This document shows, in pieces, positions 1 through 11,110 of a DNA stretch of 36,192 nucleotides. The number at the start of each line of letters is the position of its first letter. The first letter of the stretch is position 1. The position numbers were made by a program, and so were the translations under genes. The stretch is from Acidobacteriota bacterium. GTDB taxonomy: Bacteria > Acidobacteriota > UBA6911. The stretch covers positions 1 to 36,192 of the forward strand of contig JAFGTD010000301.1 of the NCBI GenBank assembly GCA_016934295.1, written 5' to 3'. The notes under the pieces are model-generated. The model saw nothing but the letters and a program-made list of their open reading frames with translations. It ran no database searches and was not told the origin of the DNA.

Positions 1-165
1 CTTTTCTCTTCCGCTTCCTTCAGGGAGGTTTCCATGGCCGCACGTTGCTCTTTCTCTTCCTGAAGCGCGGCTTCCAGGGCGGTACTTTTCTCTGCCGCTT
101 CCTGCAGTGCGGTTTCCATGGCCGCCCGCAGCTCTTCCTTTTCCTGAAGCGCGGCTTCAATGGCA
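1..165 (-). repeat. 84-bp in-frame tandem repeat coding for coiled coil
   Basis: The block starting CTTTTCTCTTCCGC at base 1 recurs as CTTTTCTCTGCCGC at base 85, and downstream landmarks (GGTTTCCATGGCCGC, CCTGAAGCGCGGCTTC) recur with the same 84-bp offset. 84 bp is 28 residues, exactly four heptads, so each unit adds a whole coiled-coil segment. Nearly two copies are visible and the array probably continues past the left edge. A third, more diverged copy may start near 165. Confidence 0.8.
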
Positions 166-1358
166 GACAGCTGCTCCCCGGCTTCACGAAGCGTCGATTG
201 CATGCCTGTCTGTTGTTCTTGTGTTTCGCTGTTGTTCTGTTCCCATTCCCGACGGATTTCTTCCCACCGGGCGCGTTCCGCTTCGTATTCTTCAGCCTGT
301 TGCTTCCGATTTTTTTCAGACTCGTCGAGGGCTGTTTTCAACTCAGCCTGTTGTTTTTCCGTCTCCCGCGCCTTCTGCTCCCATTCCAGACTCTTGTTTT
401 CCAACTGCTGCATTGCAGCTTCCCACTTCGATTTTTGAAGAGAATGGTTCTTTTGAAGACCCTGAAACTGCCCCTTCAATTCCTGCAGCGCCTTCTTTAA
501 ATCGGTTCCCTCTTTGGCTTCTTTTTTGGAATTTTGAGTCTCGTCAGGTTCCCCGGGAGTGTATATTGCTGCAAGTACTGCAGCTCCTTTGATACCTTGC
601 CTGCGCATTGGCGTTGCATGGAGTTGTATCCCGGTTTCTTTTCCGTTTAATCCCTTCCATCGCAGATAGAGGGAATCGTCCTTTCCGCCGCTGACAGTGG
701 TCAGGAAGGCGAGAGATCTATAATGATCTTTTTTTTCTACTAAATGCTGTATTTTCTTCCCAACTATCTGATCGAGTTTTGCGGCGCCCAGATTCTTGAG
801 TCCGGCCTGATTGATGGCAAGAAAGGTACCCTCCGGAGCAATTACCGCAACCCCAACGGGGAGCTTTTCCACTACCTGGCGGAGGCGGTCTTCCCGGGAA
901 CTTGAATCGGATTTTTCATGGGTCCGCTTCCGACGCTGTAATTCTCTTTCAATGATCGGAAGAAGTCTATTCAGGTATTTATCGGTCTTGGCTATACAAT
1001 CCGTCGCGCCTGCATTTATTGCATCAACTTCCACTGTTTCATCCGCCGGATCTGTAAGAAGGATTACCGGAACACCCGGCGCCCGATGTGTCGTATCGCT
1101 GATAACCTGCTCGGTTCGTTTCCCTGTAACCGCGCAATCAAGGACGACAACATCCCCCTGAAACGACTCGGCATCCGGCAGCTGCAGCAGACCGTCAGGC
1201 GTAACACCGACCTGTTCTACAATTACTTGCCCAAGGTCCGCCGGTGAATTTTTTTCATCCGGAGATAATTTGTCTTGAGATGCCCGAATATGCTTGTTCA
1301 ATTCGCTTTTGAGAAGCTTTACGGAGCTGGAATCATCACTGACGAAGACAACGTTCAT
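1..1358 (-). CDS. Receiver-PAS-coiled-coil signalling protein, 3' part outside window
   Basis: The reading frame is open from an ATG at 1358 to the left edge, giving about 452 residues without a stop; the C-terminus lies outside. Residues 1-130 look like a response-regulator receiver: acidic pair in VSDDSS, phosphoacceptor Asp in VVVLDC, Thr in LLTD and Lys in IAKTDK. An extra insert of about 25 residues follows the first helix. Residues about 160-270 read as a PAS domain (EKLPVGVAVIAPEGTF, then a poorly matching rest). From about residue 310 the protein is a Glu/Lys/Gln/Ala-rich coiled coil that becomes internally repetitive near the edge. The missing end could be a histidine kinase, a GGDEF domain or nothing more; this cannot be decided here. 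AGAAGAA upstream of the ATG is a plausible ribosome site. It lies just downstream of the PilZ gene, so shared signalling is possible but unproven. Confidence 0.8.
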   Translation of the reverse strand, partial: MNVVFVSDDSSSVKLLKSELNKHIRASQDKLSPDEKNSPADLGQVIVEQVGVTPDGLLQLPDAESFQGDVVVLDCAVTGKRTEQVISDTTHRAPGVPVILLTDPADETVEVDAINAGATDCIAKTDKYLNRLLPIIERELQRRKRTHEKSDSSSREDRLRQVVEKLPVGVAVIAPEGTFLAINQAGLKNLGAAKLDQIVGKKIQHLVEKKDHYRSLAFLTTVSGGKDDSLYLRWKGLNGKETGIQLHATPMRRQGIKGAAVLAAIYTPGEPDETQNSKKEAKEGTDLKKALQELKGQFQGLQKNHSLQKSKWEAAMQQLENKSLEWEQKARETEKQQAELKTALDESEKNRKQQAEEYEAERARWEEIRREWEQNNSETQEQQTGMQSTLREAGEQLSAIEAALQEKEELRAAMETALQEAAEKSTALEAALQEEKEQRAAMETSLKEAEEK

Positions 1359-1506
1359 AATTGCCGATTCTTCTTTTACTACCCTTAAATGTGTGTTTTC
1401 CGTAAGCCCGGCCCGCCTTTATTCAGGGGCATCTGATTCAGGCATATCTCAATTGGTGTGCAGCCTTACACGTTCAGCGGTAGGGACTGTCTAAAATGCC
1501 GGCTCT

Positions 1507-1531
1507 AAAAAAATCAAGCAACGCTTTTTTT
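1507..1531 (-). terminator. Weak rho-independent terminator candidate after the PilZ gene
   Basis: Read on the minus strand, a run of A is followed by AAGC-GTT-GCTT, then GA and seven T. The stem is only about four GC-containing pairs extended by A-T pairs. It sits 7 bases past the PilZ stop codon, the right place for a terminator, but it is weak. Confidence 0.35.
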
Positions 1532-1537
1532 AAAATT

Positions 1538-2071
1538 CTACCAATCGTTCAATGTGAAGGTTTCATTTAAACATATACCGTTTTCATCGCTTGCAACGAC
1601 CGTCAGAACGGCAGGGGGTTTTTCTTTCTCGTTACCGGGCAGTTCCGGTTGCGATTTCTGACTGTCGCTTGTTTCAGAAATCCCGGGAATTGCAACTTCC
1701 GACGCATTTTCCTGAATCTCATCTATGGATGTATCCTCAGTATCATCCATTAATTCAAACGGTTCCTTGAATACAATTGCAGTCCGGTACTTGGGAATCC
1801 CTTTCAGAGAAAAAATGGAGGATCGGAGAGTAACCCCCTCCACTTCAAAAATACCCTCCGTCGTCACGATTTTTACCGCTATCTTCAGATCCGGTCCCAG
1901 GCGGGATACTGTTTCCAGGAGCAATCCTCCACGCGAAATATTAATAATTTCTATTTTCGATCCCTTGCTGAACTCCACACGTTTCAGGAACGGCAGATCG
2001 GCGGGCTTCAGGCGGGGCGATCGTCGACGATCGGATCCTTCTGCACTTCTTCTTCTTCTATCGTAGGTCAT
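1538..2071 (-). CDS. PilZ-domain protein (probable c-di-GMP receptor)
   Basis: A 177-residue protein. PilZ domains bind cyclic di-GMP through an N-terminal arginine motif and a [D/N]xSxxG motif. Here an Arg-rich start (RRRRSAEGSDRRRSPR, residues 5-20) is followed by NISRGG at about residue 44, which matches NxSxxG. Beta-rich sequence follows to about residue 120. The last 50 residues are acidic and low in complexity (DDTEDTSIDEIQENASE) and look disordered. No membrane span or catalytic domain is attached, so it is a stand-alone c-di-GMP effector. The ATG at 2071 has GGATAGTGA upstream. It lies 180 bases upstream of the receiver-PAS gene on the same strand. The target process (motility, adhesion, export) cannot be read from the sequence. 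Confidence 0.8.
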   Translation of the reverse strand: MTYDRRRRSAEGSDRRRSPRLKPADLPFLKRVEFSKGSKIEIINISRGGLLLETVSRLGPDLKIAVKIVTTEGIFEVEGVTLRSSIFSLKGIPKYRTAIVFKEPFELMDDTEDTSIDEIQENASEVAIPGISETSDSQKSQPELPGNEKEKPPAVLTVVASDENGICLNETFTLNDW

Positions 2072-2190
2072 TGTTCACTATCCATACTTTTTCAAACCAT
2101 ACACTTTTTCCATATACAGGCGCCTTCCTATCAGATCATCGGCCTGTTTCCCCGAATAGTTTAGAGCTAAACTCCTAAGAACTGAACAGT

Positions 2191-2379
2191 TTGTCCTCAT
2201 CCAAAACTTCCGGATGCCGCAAATATCCGGTTTGTAAAGCCTTGGATTTTTACAGGAGCCGGCGGAATGGAGTGATGGGGTGCCCGGACTTTACCTTATG
2301 CGCAGAAATCATTATCCCCGATTCATTCAATTCTCACGAACCGGTCTGCTTTGTACACAGGATTTCGAAAGAAAAATAA
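2191..2379 (+). CDS. Possible small cysteine-rich protein (doubtful)
   Basis: This plus-strand frame of 62 residues lies in a 313-base gap otherwise without a gene. It has five cysteines, including two CxxxxxC pairs (CRKYPVC and CPDFTLC) in the pattern of a small metal-binding protein. Against it: the only in-frame starts are TTG at 2191 or CTG at 2182, no ribosome site precedes them, and I do not recognise the family. A 6-bp inverted repeat GTTTAG-AG-CTAAAC at 2159-2172 lies just upstream and could be an operator. The rest of 2072-2190 shows nothing else. Kept as a low-confidence call because of the cysteine spacing. Confidence 0.28.
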   Translation: MSSSKTSGCRKYPVCKALDFYRSRRNGVMGCPDFTLCAEIIIPDSFNSHEPVCFVHRISKEK

Positions 2380-2384
2380 CGAAC

Positions 2385-2528
2385 TTAGTCCTTCCGTTCC
2401 GGAGGAGAACCTTTTTGTAGCTTTTGTGTTTTTTTGTGCTGCCTGCCTGCTCCCACCAGGATTATCAGGGCCAAAACCGCCATAATTCCGCAGAGGTAGC
2501 ACACAATCATATAATCTACATTTCCCAT
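2385..2528 (-). CDS. Small single-span membrane protein, 47 aa, downstream of symporter
   Basis: ATG at 2528 follows an AGGAAA ribosome site, and TAA is at 2385. The peptide has a short polar N-terminus, one hydrophobic span (residues about 7-26, containing CYLCGIMAVLALIILVG) and a basic, hydrophilic C-terminal tail ending PPERKD. It is the third gene of a tight minus-strand set (symporter, 35-aa peptide, this peptide; gaps 32 and 31 bases). Very short membrane proteins beside sodium:solute symporters are a known theme (annotated elsewhere as symporter small accessory proteins). That this is one is inference from position and shape. It has two cysteines near the start of the span. Confidence 0.65.
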   Translation of the reverse strand: MGNVDYMIVCYLCGIMAVLALIILVGAGRQHKKTQKLQKGSPPERKD

Positions 2529-2559
2529 TGTTTTTTCCTGTTAATTCCTGTTGTGCGTC

Positions 2560-2667
2560 CTACCATTTTTGTCCGCGATGGGTCAGTCTCCAGATAATAT
2601 AGAAAAAAAGCGCCAATCCCATCGTTACAAGTATCTGAAATATCAGAATTTTCCACGGCCATGCCAT
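2560..2667 (-). CDS. Small single-span membrane protein, 35 aa, next to symporter
   Basis: ATG at 2667 has a near-ideal ribosome site (AAGGAG, 8 bases before the start), and TAG is at 2560. The peptide starts MAWPWK, has one hydrophobic span (about residues 7-26, FQILVTMGLALFFYIIW) and ends in a basic tail RLTHRGQKW. It begins 32 bases after the symporter stop, so it is almost certainly cotranscribed. The tail is tryptophan- and arginine-rich, consistent with an inside-facing interfacial end. Its role is unknown; a symporter-associated stabilising or regulatory subunit is the obvious hypothesis. It would be missed by gene callers with a 50-aa cutoff. Confidence 0.7.
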   Translation of the reverse strand: MAWPWKILIFQILVTMGLALFFYIIWRLTHRGQKW

Positions 2668-2699
2668 TTTTGATACTCCTTTCAAGAAAAGCACTTTCT

Positions 2700-4190
2700 T
2701 TACTGTGCATGGGCATTCGCTTCCCGTGCTTTAGCCTTCAACTGACGCAAATAGCCGGGTTTTCCGGGCAGAATTAGATTCAAAACAACGCCGAATACGA
2801 TGGTAACTATAGTGGTTGGGTAAACATTGCTGTATAAATCTTCCGGCAGCCCGGGAGGGGGCACAATCGTCCACAAAAAGTCCGCGGCGTAGCCTGCCAG
2901 GATAGTGATCCAGGCCGCAACTCTGTTCACTTTCCACATCATACCGATTAGATAGACGCCGAATACCGGGATTGCAAAGGAAAAGATCCACATCAAAAGA
3001 GGCAGGATTTTAGGATCTTTCAAAGCGGGAAGGATAACCAGGCCCATGCAGACCAGAATCGTTAATCTGGTAGTTATCAGGAACGTCTTGTCCTTCATTT
3101 CGGGATGGACCACTTTCTTGAAGATGTCGTGCACGATAATATGGGACGAAGCCAATATCAGGATGCTCGTCGTCGAAAGCGTTGCCGCAAGAAGGGCGAT
3201 CATCAAAAGGCCGACCAGCCAGGGAGGAAGGGCCATTAATGCCAGTTGGGGGACGGACACCGTAGCGGCATCTTCCAGTGAGGCAATAGCCGTAAACGTC
3301 ATACCAACAAGGGCCAGGATAACCCATGGGTAGGTCACCATACTGTTTACAAAGGAAGCCCAGAACACGCCGCGTCGTATATCCGATTCCGACTTTGCCA
3401 GCAGCATGGGCTGATTCTGCGCCTGTGAGGCGCTGCACATAAATACCAGGATGAACAGGCAGGGAATCATGTAGCCTAAAACGACACCGGGGGAAAAATC
3501 CAAGATACTGACCTTCCAGGCTTCCCCCACATTCGCATAAAAATCCGCCACCCCTTGCCACCCCGCATGCTCGGACGACAACCAGAAACCTGTGTAGAAA
3601 ACAGCGATAAAAGAGCCCGCAATCAGCATAATGGCGTTGAACAGGTTCATCCAGGCAACCTGCATCAGACCGGCTACAACCATATAGAGAATCGTGAGTA
3701 TTACGGCCATCAATATACAGTCGGGAAACAGGTCCAGTGGGCCCTGTTTGCCACCACTTAATGTAAACAGGGCCGCAGCCGTTGCCATGACCTCCGCAAT
3801 GCATATACCGATTAATTGTGCGGGAAAAACGGCCGCTATGAGCCATCCTATCTTCTCGCCGAATATCTTTCCCATTCCTTCCGGGAAGGTCTTGACTTCC
3901 AGCCGACGAAACCAGGGACCGAACCAGAGAAGGAAAAGAGGAACGAACACTCCGCCGGATATCATGCCCCACCATAATACCGATGCCCCTAAATCCGTCG
4001 AGCTTTGCCAAAGAGAAAGAGTGTGCCCGCTTCCCAGGGGGGCCAGGACGAAAGCTGCGGTTACCAGCGGCCACGCTAATTTGCCGCCACCGGTCACAAA
4101 ATCGCTTCCCGACCTCACCTTCTTTCTAAGAAAAAAACTGACGCCGATACTCAGTAAAAGGAAATAAGCGATCGCTATTACCAATGCCAT
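2700..4190 (-). CDS. Sodium:solute symporter (SSF) family transporter
   Basis: This 496-residue inner-membrane protein has about 13 hydrophobic spans, the usual size and fold for the SSF family. These carriers couple inward sodium movement to uptake of solutes such as sugars, amino acids, carboxylates or osmolytes. Family features: a short first span, then the basic loop RKKVRSGSDF and the GGGKLAWPLVTAAF segment (residues about 34-48) that opens the second span, followed by APLGSGHTLSL. The substrate cannot be deduced. ATG at 4190 has AGGGGG 7-8 bases upstream, so the start is secure. It is followed directly by two tiny membrane-protein genes that read as one unit with it. Confidence 0.85.
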   Translation of the reverse strand: MALVIAIAYFLLLSIGVSFFLRKKVRSGSDFVTGGGKLAWPLVTAAFVLAPLGSGHTLSLWQSSTDLGASVLWWGMISGGVFVPLFLLWFGPWFRRLEVKTFPEGMGKIFGEKIGWLIAAVFPAQLIGICIAEVMATAAALFTLSGGKQGPLDLFPDCILMAVILTILYMVVAGLMQVAWMNLFNAIMLIAGSFIAVFYTGFWLSSEHAGWQGVADFYANVGEAWKVSILDFSPGVVLGYMIPCLFILVFMCSASQAQNQPMLLAKSESDIRRGVFWASFVNSMVTYPWVILALVGMTFTAIASLEDAATVSVPQLALMALPPWLVGLLMIALLAATLSTTSILILASSHIIVHDIFKKVVHPEMKDKTFLITTRLTILVCMGLVILPALKDPKILPLLMWIFSFAIPVFGVYLIGMMWKVNRVAAWITILAGYAADFLWTIVPPPGLPEDLYSNVYPTTIVTIVFGVVLNLILPGKPGYLRQLKAKAREANAHAQ

Positions 4191-4544
4191 TCAAATACCC
4201 CCTTACAGAAGCCCTTCCCGATTTACAGGCAAATCCCGTCTCGTAATAAAGCTTCGCAAACAAATCAAAATATTTTAATGAACACGGTCCGCGATTCTAC
4301 CTCAGGTTGGGAAAAAATCCTCCTAATTTTTACTGCGACAAATACTACTTTCTCCATCGAGAGGATTTAAGTGCCCGGAGACATGGGGAAACTATTGCAG
4401 GTACTGTACCTGGTTTGCCGTCCCGTCCGGTTATAAATTTGGCGTGGCGGGAAAAGGGTGAATTATTGCTGACCCGCCTGGAGCAATAACCCCGGTTGGA
4501 CTAATTAACCGGACGCGTGGATTCTTTATGGAAAACGGTAGATT
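4191..4544. other. Intergenic gap between gyrA and the symporter
   Basis: No convincing gene was seen. It must hold the symporter promoter (minus strand), but no clear -35/-10 pair stands out. A 6-bp inverted repeat CCGGTT / AACCGG at 4492-4497 and 4507-4512 lies 33 bases past the gyrA stop. It has no T-run, so it is at best a weak end signal for gyrA. Confidence 0.4.
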
Positions 4545-6992
4545 TTAATCCGTAGATGCATTGCCGGGCTCTTCGCCTTCGACAACCGTTACGCCGGCAA
4601 CCCGGTCCTCGCTGCCAAGATCGATACATTTGACGCCCACGGCCGCCCTGCTCTGGGTGTTGCGGATATCGTCCACATACAGTTGGATCAGTTTCCCGTT
4701 CTCTGTGATAAGCATAACCGAGTCTTCATCCTGAACGTGGCAGGTATTGATCACTTTGCCGTTTTTATTTCCGACCTTGATGTTGATGACACCCGACCCA
4801 CCCCGGCCCTGGCGCGGGTATCCTCCGACATCGGTTCTCTTGCCGAAACCTTTCTCGGTGACGGTGAGGAATTGTCCGGGCCCTTTAAAGGCTGACATCG
4901 CGACAATCCTATCCTCTTTTTTCATGCGAATGCCGATGACGCCGCGAGCGGTTCTGCCCATGGTTCGGGCGTCTTTTTCCGAGAAACGGATGGCTTTTCC
5001 CATTCGCGTGGCAAGCAGAACATCGTAATCCCCGTCCGTAAGCTGGCAACCGATCAGCGCATCGTCCTCCGGTATGGTGATCGCTATGATTCCCGAGCTT
5101 CGCGGGTTTCCGTATTCGGTCAGGGCGGTTTTCTTCACGATTCCGTTCCGGGTTGCCATAAGTACGTTTTCGCCTGTATCGAAATCCTTCACCGCTATAA
5201 TGTCGGCGATTTTCTCATCCTTTCCGACATTCACCAGATTCACGATTGCCTTTCCCTTGCCGGCGGTTCCAACATCGGGAATCCTATACACTTTAAGCCA
5301 GTGTACTTTGCCTTTATCGGTGAATACGAGCAGGTAGCTGTGCGTGGACGCGATGAAAACATGATGGATGAAATCCGCATCGCGCGTCGTCATCCCGATG
5401 CGCCCCTTTCCTCCCCGGCCCTGCGGGCGATACAGGGAAGCAGCCGTCCGCTTGATATACCCGGAGTGTGTTACGGTTATGACCACATCCTCATCGGCGA
5501 TTAGATCTTCCAGTGAAATCTCCGCTTCTTCATCCAGTATCTGAGTGCGCCTGGCATCGCCATAGGTTTTTTGCACATCCTTCAATTCTTCGACTACAAC
5601 GCCATCAAGGACTTTTGCGTTGGCCAGGATCTCTTTAAGCCGTGCGATGAGTTTCAGGAGGTCTTCGTATTCTGCTACAATTTTTTCGCGTTCGAGTCCG
5701 GTTAATCGTTGCAGCCGCATGTCAAGAATCGCCTGGGCCTGTTCCGCACTGAACTGGAATTTGGACATCAGGCCTTCTTTGGCGACAGTCGGCTCCTTGG
5801 AACCGCGGATCAAGGCAATCACTTCATCCAGCATGTCCAGCGCACGCTTCAGCCCTTCGAGAATATGCGCTCTCGCTTCCGCCTTGCCCAGTTCAAAGAC
5901 GGTTCGCCGTCGAACGACATTTCTTCGATGCGCGATAAAGTATAAAAGCGCTTCACGCAGATTCAGTATCTTGGGCTGGTTCCTGACAATCGCAAGCAGA
6001 ATGATTCCGAAACTCGACTGCATGGGGGTCATCTTGTACAGATTGTTCAGAACGACCTGTGCCGGTTCGTCTTTCTTCAGTTCGATGACAATGCGCATGC
6101 CGTCCCGGTCGGACTCGTCGCGCAGGTCTGAAATGCCGTCGATCTTCTTATCCCGCACTAATTCGGCTATCCGCTCGATCAACTTTGCCTTGTTAACCTG
6201 ATATGGAATTTCAGATACAACAATGGCTTCCCGGTCCCGGGGCATTTCTTCTATTGCCGCCTTGGCTCGCATGAGGACTATGCCGCGACCGGTTTTATAG
6301 GCGGACCGGATGCCGCTCCGCCCGTAGATATATCCGGCTGTCGGAAAATCGGGTCCCGGTACAAGCGTCATCAGCTCTTCAATGGAAGTATTGGAATTTT
6401 CAATTAGTAGAACGGTTGCATCGATGATCTCGTTCAGGTTGTGGGGTGGTATATTCGTCGCCATCCCCACGGCTATTCCGGAGGATCCATTCACAAGAAG
6501 ATTCGGGAACCGCGCCGGCAGCACTAGCGGCTCTTCGAGGGAGTCGTCGTAATTCGGGCCGAAGTCCACCGTGTTTTTTTCTATATCGGCCAGCAGTTCA
6601 TCCGATAAGCGGGCCATTCGAACTTCCGTGTAACGCATGGCTGCCGCGCTGTCTCCATCCACGGAACCGAAATTGCCCTGCCCGTCGATGAGCGGGTAGC
6701 GGACTGAAAAATCCTGGACCAGCCGCACTATCGTGTCATAGACGGCGCTGTCTCCGTGGGGGTGGTATTTACCGATGACATCGCCGACAATGCGAGCGGA
6801 TTTCTTATACGCCTTGTTGTAAGTGTTCCCCAGGTCCTGCATGGCATACAGCACGCGCCTGTGGACGGGTTTGAGTCCATCGCGAACATCGGGCAGAGCT
6901 CTCCCGATGATGACGCTCATCGCGTAGTCCAGATAGGACTTGCGCATCTCATCGATTATGTTTACGGGAATTTGTTCTTGAGTTTCTTGCAT
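4545..6992 (-). CDS. gyrA: DNA gyrase subunit A
   Basis: This 815-residue protein is the cleavage and rejoining subunit of gyrase, which introduces negative supercoils with GyrB. The catalytic tyrosine is Y121 in AAMRYTE. The quinolone-resistance region reads [10 protein letters not shown], with Ser82 and Asp86 equal to E. coli S83 and D87, so no classical resistance change is present. The C-terminal beta-pinwheel (from about residue 500) contains a GyrA-box-like QGRGGKG where the textbook box is QRRGGKG. A second related turn, RQGRGGSG, comes later. The C-terminus is short after the pinwheel. It starts 14 bases after the gyrB stop and is surely cotranscribed with gyrB. Confidence 0.97.
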   Translation of the reverse strand: MQETQEQIPVNIIDEMRKSYLDYAMSVIIGRALPDVRDGLKPVHRRVLYAMQDLGNTYNKAYKKSARIVGDVIGKYHPHGDSAVYDTIVRLVQDFSVRYPLIDGQGNFGSVDGDSAAAMRYTEVRMARLSDELLADIEKNTVDFGPNYDDSLEEPLVLPARFPNLLVNGSSGIAVGMATNIPPHNLNEIIDATVLLIENSNTSIEELMTLVPGPDFPTAGYIYGRSGIRSAYKTGRGIVLMRAKAAIEEMPRDREAIVVSEIPYQVNKAKLIERIAELVRDKKIDGISDLRDESDRDGMRIVIELKKDEPAQVVLNNLYKMTPMQSSFGIILLAIVRNQPKILNLREALLYFIAHRRNVVRRRTVFELGKAEARAHILEGLKRALDMLDEVIALIRGSKEPTVAKEGLMSKFQFSAEQAQAILDMRLQRLTGLEREKIVAEYEDLLKLIARLKEILANAKVLDGVVVEELKDVQKTYGDARRTQILDEEAEISLEDLIADEDVVITVTHSGYIKRTAASLYRPQGRGGKGRIGMTTRDADFIHHVFIASTHSYLLVFTDKGKVHWLKVYRIPDVGTAGKGKAIVNLVNVGKDEKIADIIAVKDFDTGENVLMATRNGIVKKTALTEYGNPRSSGIIAITIPEDDALIGCQLTDGDYDVLLATRMGKAIRFSEKDARTMGRTARGVIGIRMKKEDRIVAMSAFKGPGQFLTVTEKGFGKRTDVGGYPRQGRGGSGVINIKVGNKNGKVINTCHVQDEDSVMLITENGKLIQLYVDDIRNTQSRAAVGVKCIDLGSEDRVAGVTVVEGEEPGNASTD

Positions 6993-7006
6993 TATCGGAA
7001 GCGCTT

Positions 7007-9901
<2,895 letters not shown>

Positions 9902-11005
9902 TTAATTTTCACTCTTTTTTATCATTCCGTTGTGTACTTCCATGTGGCAGATGTCCTCACTGACGTCGGGAAGCTGGAAGTTCTTCGCTGATGTCAAAAG
10001 GGTTTGGGTTCTCTGGGAAAGATATTTTAAAAACGTATTAAGTCTGTGTTCGTCCAGTTCCGCCTCCACATCATCGACAAGGAGCACCGGATAAAATCCA
10101 TGGATCCCACGATGAATTTCCATCTGCGAAAAATAAAGAGCGAGCAGGCTGGAGCGTTGCTGGCCCGCAGATCCGAAATCCACCAGGGATTTTCCATTCA
10201 CAAACAGTTTCAGATCATCCCTGTGGGGTCCAACCGATGTGTTTCCGATCCTGCAGTCATAGTCCCGTACCTGAAACAACAGGTCTTTGTATTTTTCTTC
10301 TATCCCGGACATGCTGTTGCTTTTTTCCAGAACATTCGACTGGTAATGCATTTTCAGATCTTCCCTCCCGAACAATCCCTGAGGCAGATTCTGCTTCATT
10401 TGTTCCACATACCGCATGCGGTTCGAGAGTATGCGCGTCCCTTGTTTCACAAGCGTCTCATCCCAGCTGTCCAGTAGGCTCCCATCCAAAAAGCGCTTAC
10501 CTTCTCGCGCCTCAGACAGGACCCTGTTTCGCTGCTTCAGTGCACGCCCATAAACAGCCAGGCTCCCAATATGCCCGGGGTATATTGTCGCCATTGCTCT
10601 GTCGAGAAAAGCTCTCCTGTCGCCCGGACTCTTTCTAACAACATTCAGATGATTATACGTAAATGCAAGAAGATGCAGGTTTCCGACAAATGCGTCCAGG
10701 CTCACCGGTTTTCCATGCAGGAACAACTTTTTTTCCTTCTTTGCGATCCGCACCTGCAGATCTCTAGAGATGGACCCCTGAACCACCGTTCCCTCGATCC
10801 GGCATTCCATTTCCCCGTGCTGTATGCATTCCCTCGGGACAGAGGTGCGAAAGCTTCTGCCGAATGCAAGGAAATATATAGCTTCCAGCAGGTTTGTCTT
10901 TCCCTGACCATTCATTCCGATGAATAAAGTTGTCCCTTCGGAGGGAACGATCTCCAGATCCTTAATATTTCTATATTGAAAGAGGCGTAATTTTTTGAGA
11001 TGCAC
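9902..11005 (-). CDS. recF: RecF DNA repair and recombination ATPase
   Basis: This 367-residue SMC-like ABC ATPase helps load RecA at gaps with RecO and RecR. Walker A is GMNGQGKTN (residues 30-38), the ABC signature region is GSAGQQRSSLLALY, and Walker B with the D-loop is YPVLLVDDVEAELDEHR. Length and motif order are normal for RecF. The start is a GTG at 11005 (MHLKKLRLF), with only a weak GGA directly before it. It lies 105 bases after dnaN, in the classic dnaA-dnaN-recF-gyrB order, which supports the identification. Confidence 0.95.
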   Translation of the reverse strand: MHLKKLRLFQYRNIKDLEIVPSEGTTLFIGMNGQGKTNLLEAIYFLAFGRSFRTSVPRECIQHGEMECRIEGTVVQGSISRDLQVRIAKKEKKLFLHGKPVSLDAFVGNLHLLAFTYNHLNVVRKSPGDRRAFLDRAMATIYPGHIGSLAVYGRALKQRNRVLSEAREGKRFLDGSLLDSWDETLVKQGTRILSNRMRYVEQMKQNLPQGLFGREDLKMHYQSNVLEKSNSMSGIEEKYKDLLFQVRDYDCRIGNTSVGPHRDDLKLFVNGKSLVDFGSAGQQRSSLLALYFSQMEIHRGIHGFYPVLLVDDVEAELDEHRLNTFLKYLSQRTQTLLTSAKNFQLPDVSEDICHMEVHNGMIKKSEN

Positions 11006-11110
11006 TCCGGAAGTCCGTCAGGGAAGACTATTCATGTCTTGCATAAAAAATTTTTTCCGGATCGATTCCCGTGTGGAAATTTCTCTAAAGTTGATCGGAC
11101 ACGCTATTCT

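Noticed and set aside
45..1161. Plus-strand open frames rich in Phe/Leu/Arg/Ser
   Set aside because: They are antisense to the minus-strand receiver-PAS-coiled-coil gene, which has recognisable motifs; composition is that of a shadow.
3010..4074. 354-aa minus-strand frame inside the symporter gene
   Set aside because: Out of frame with the symporter, no family resemblance, no ribosome site; the symporter frame is clearly the coding one.
4307..4489. 60-aa plus-strand frame between gyrA and symporter
   Set aside because: No ribosome site, no resemblance, unremarkable composition.
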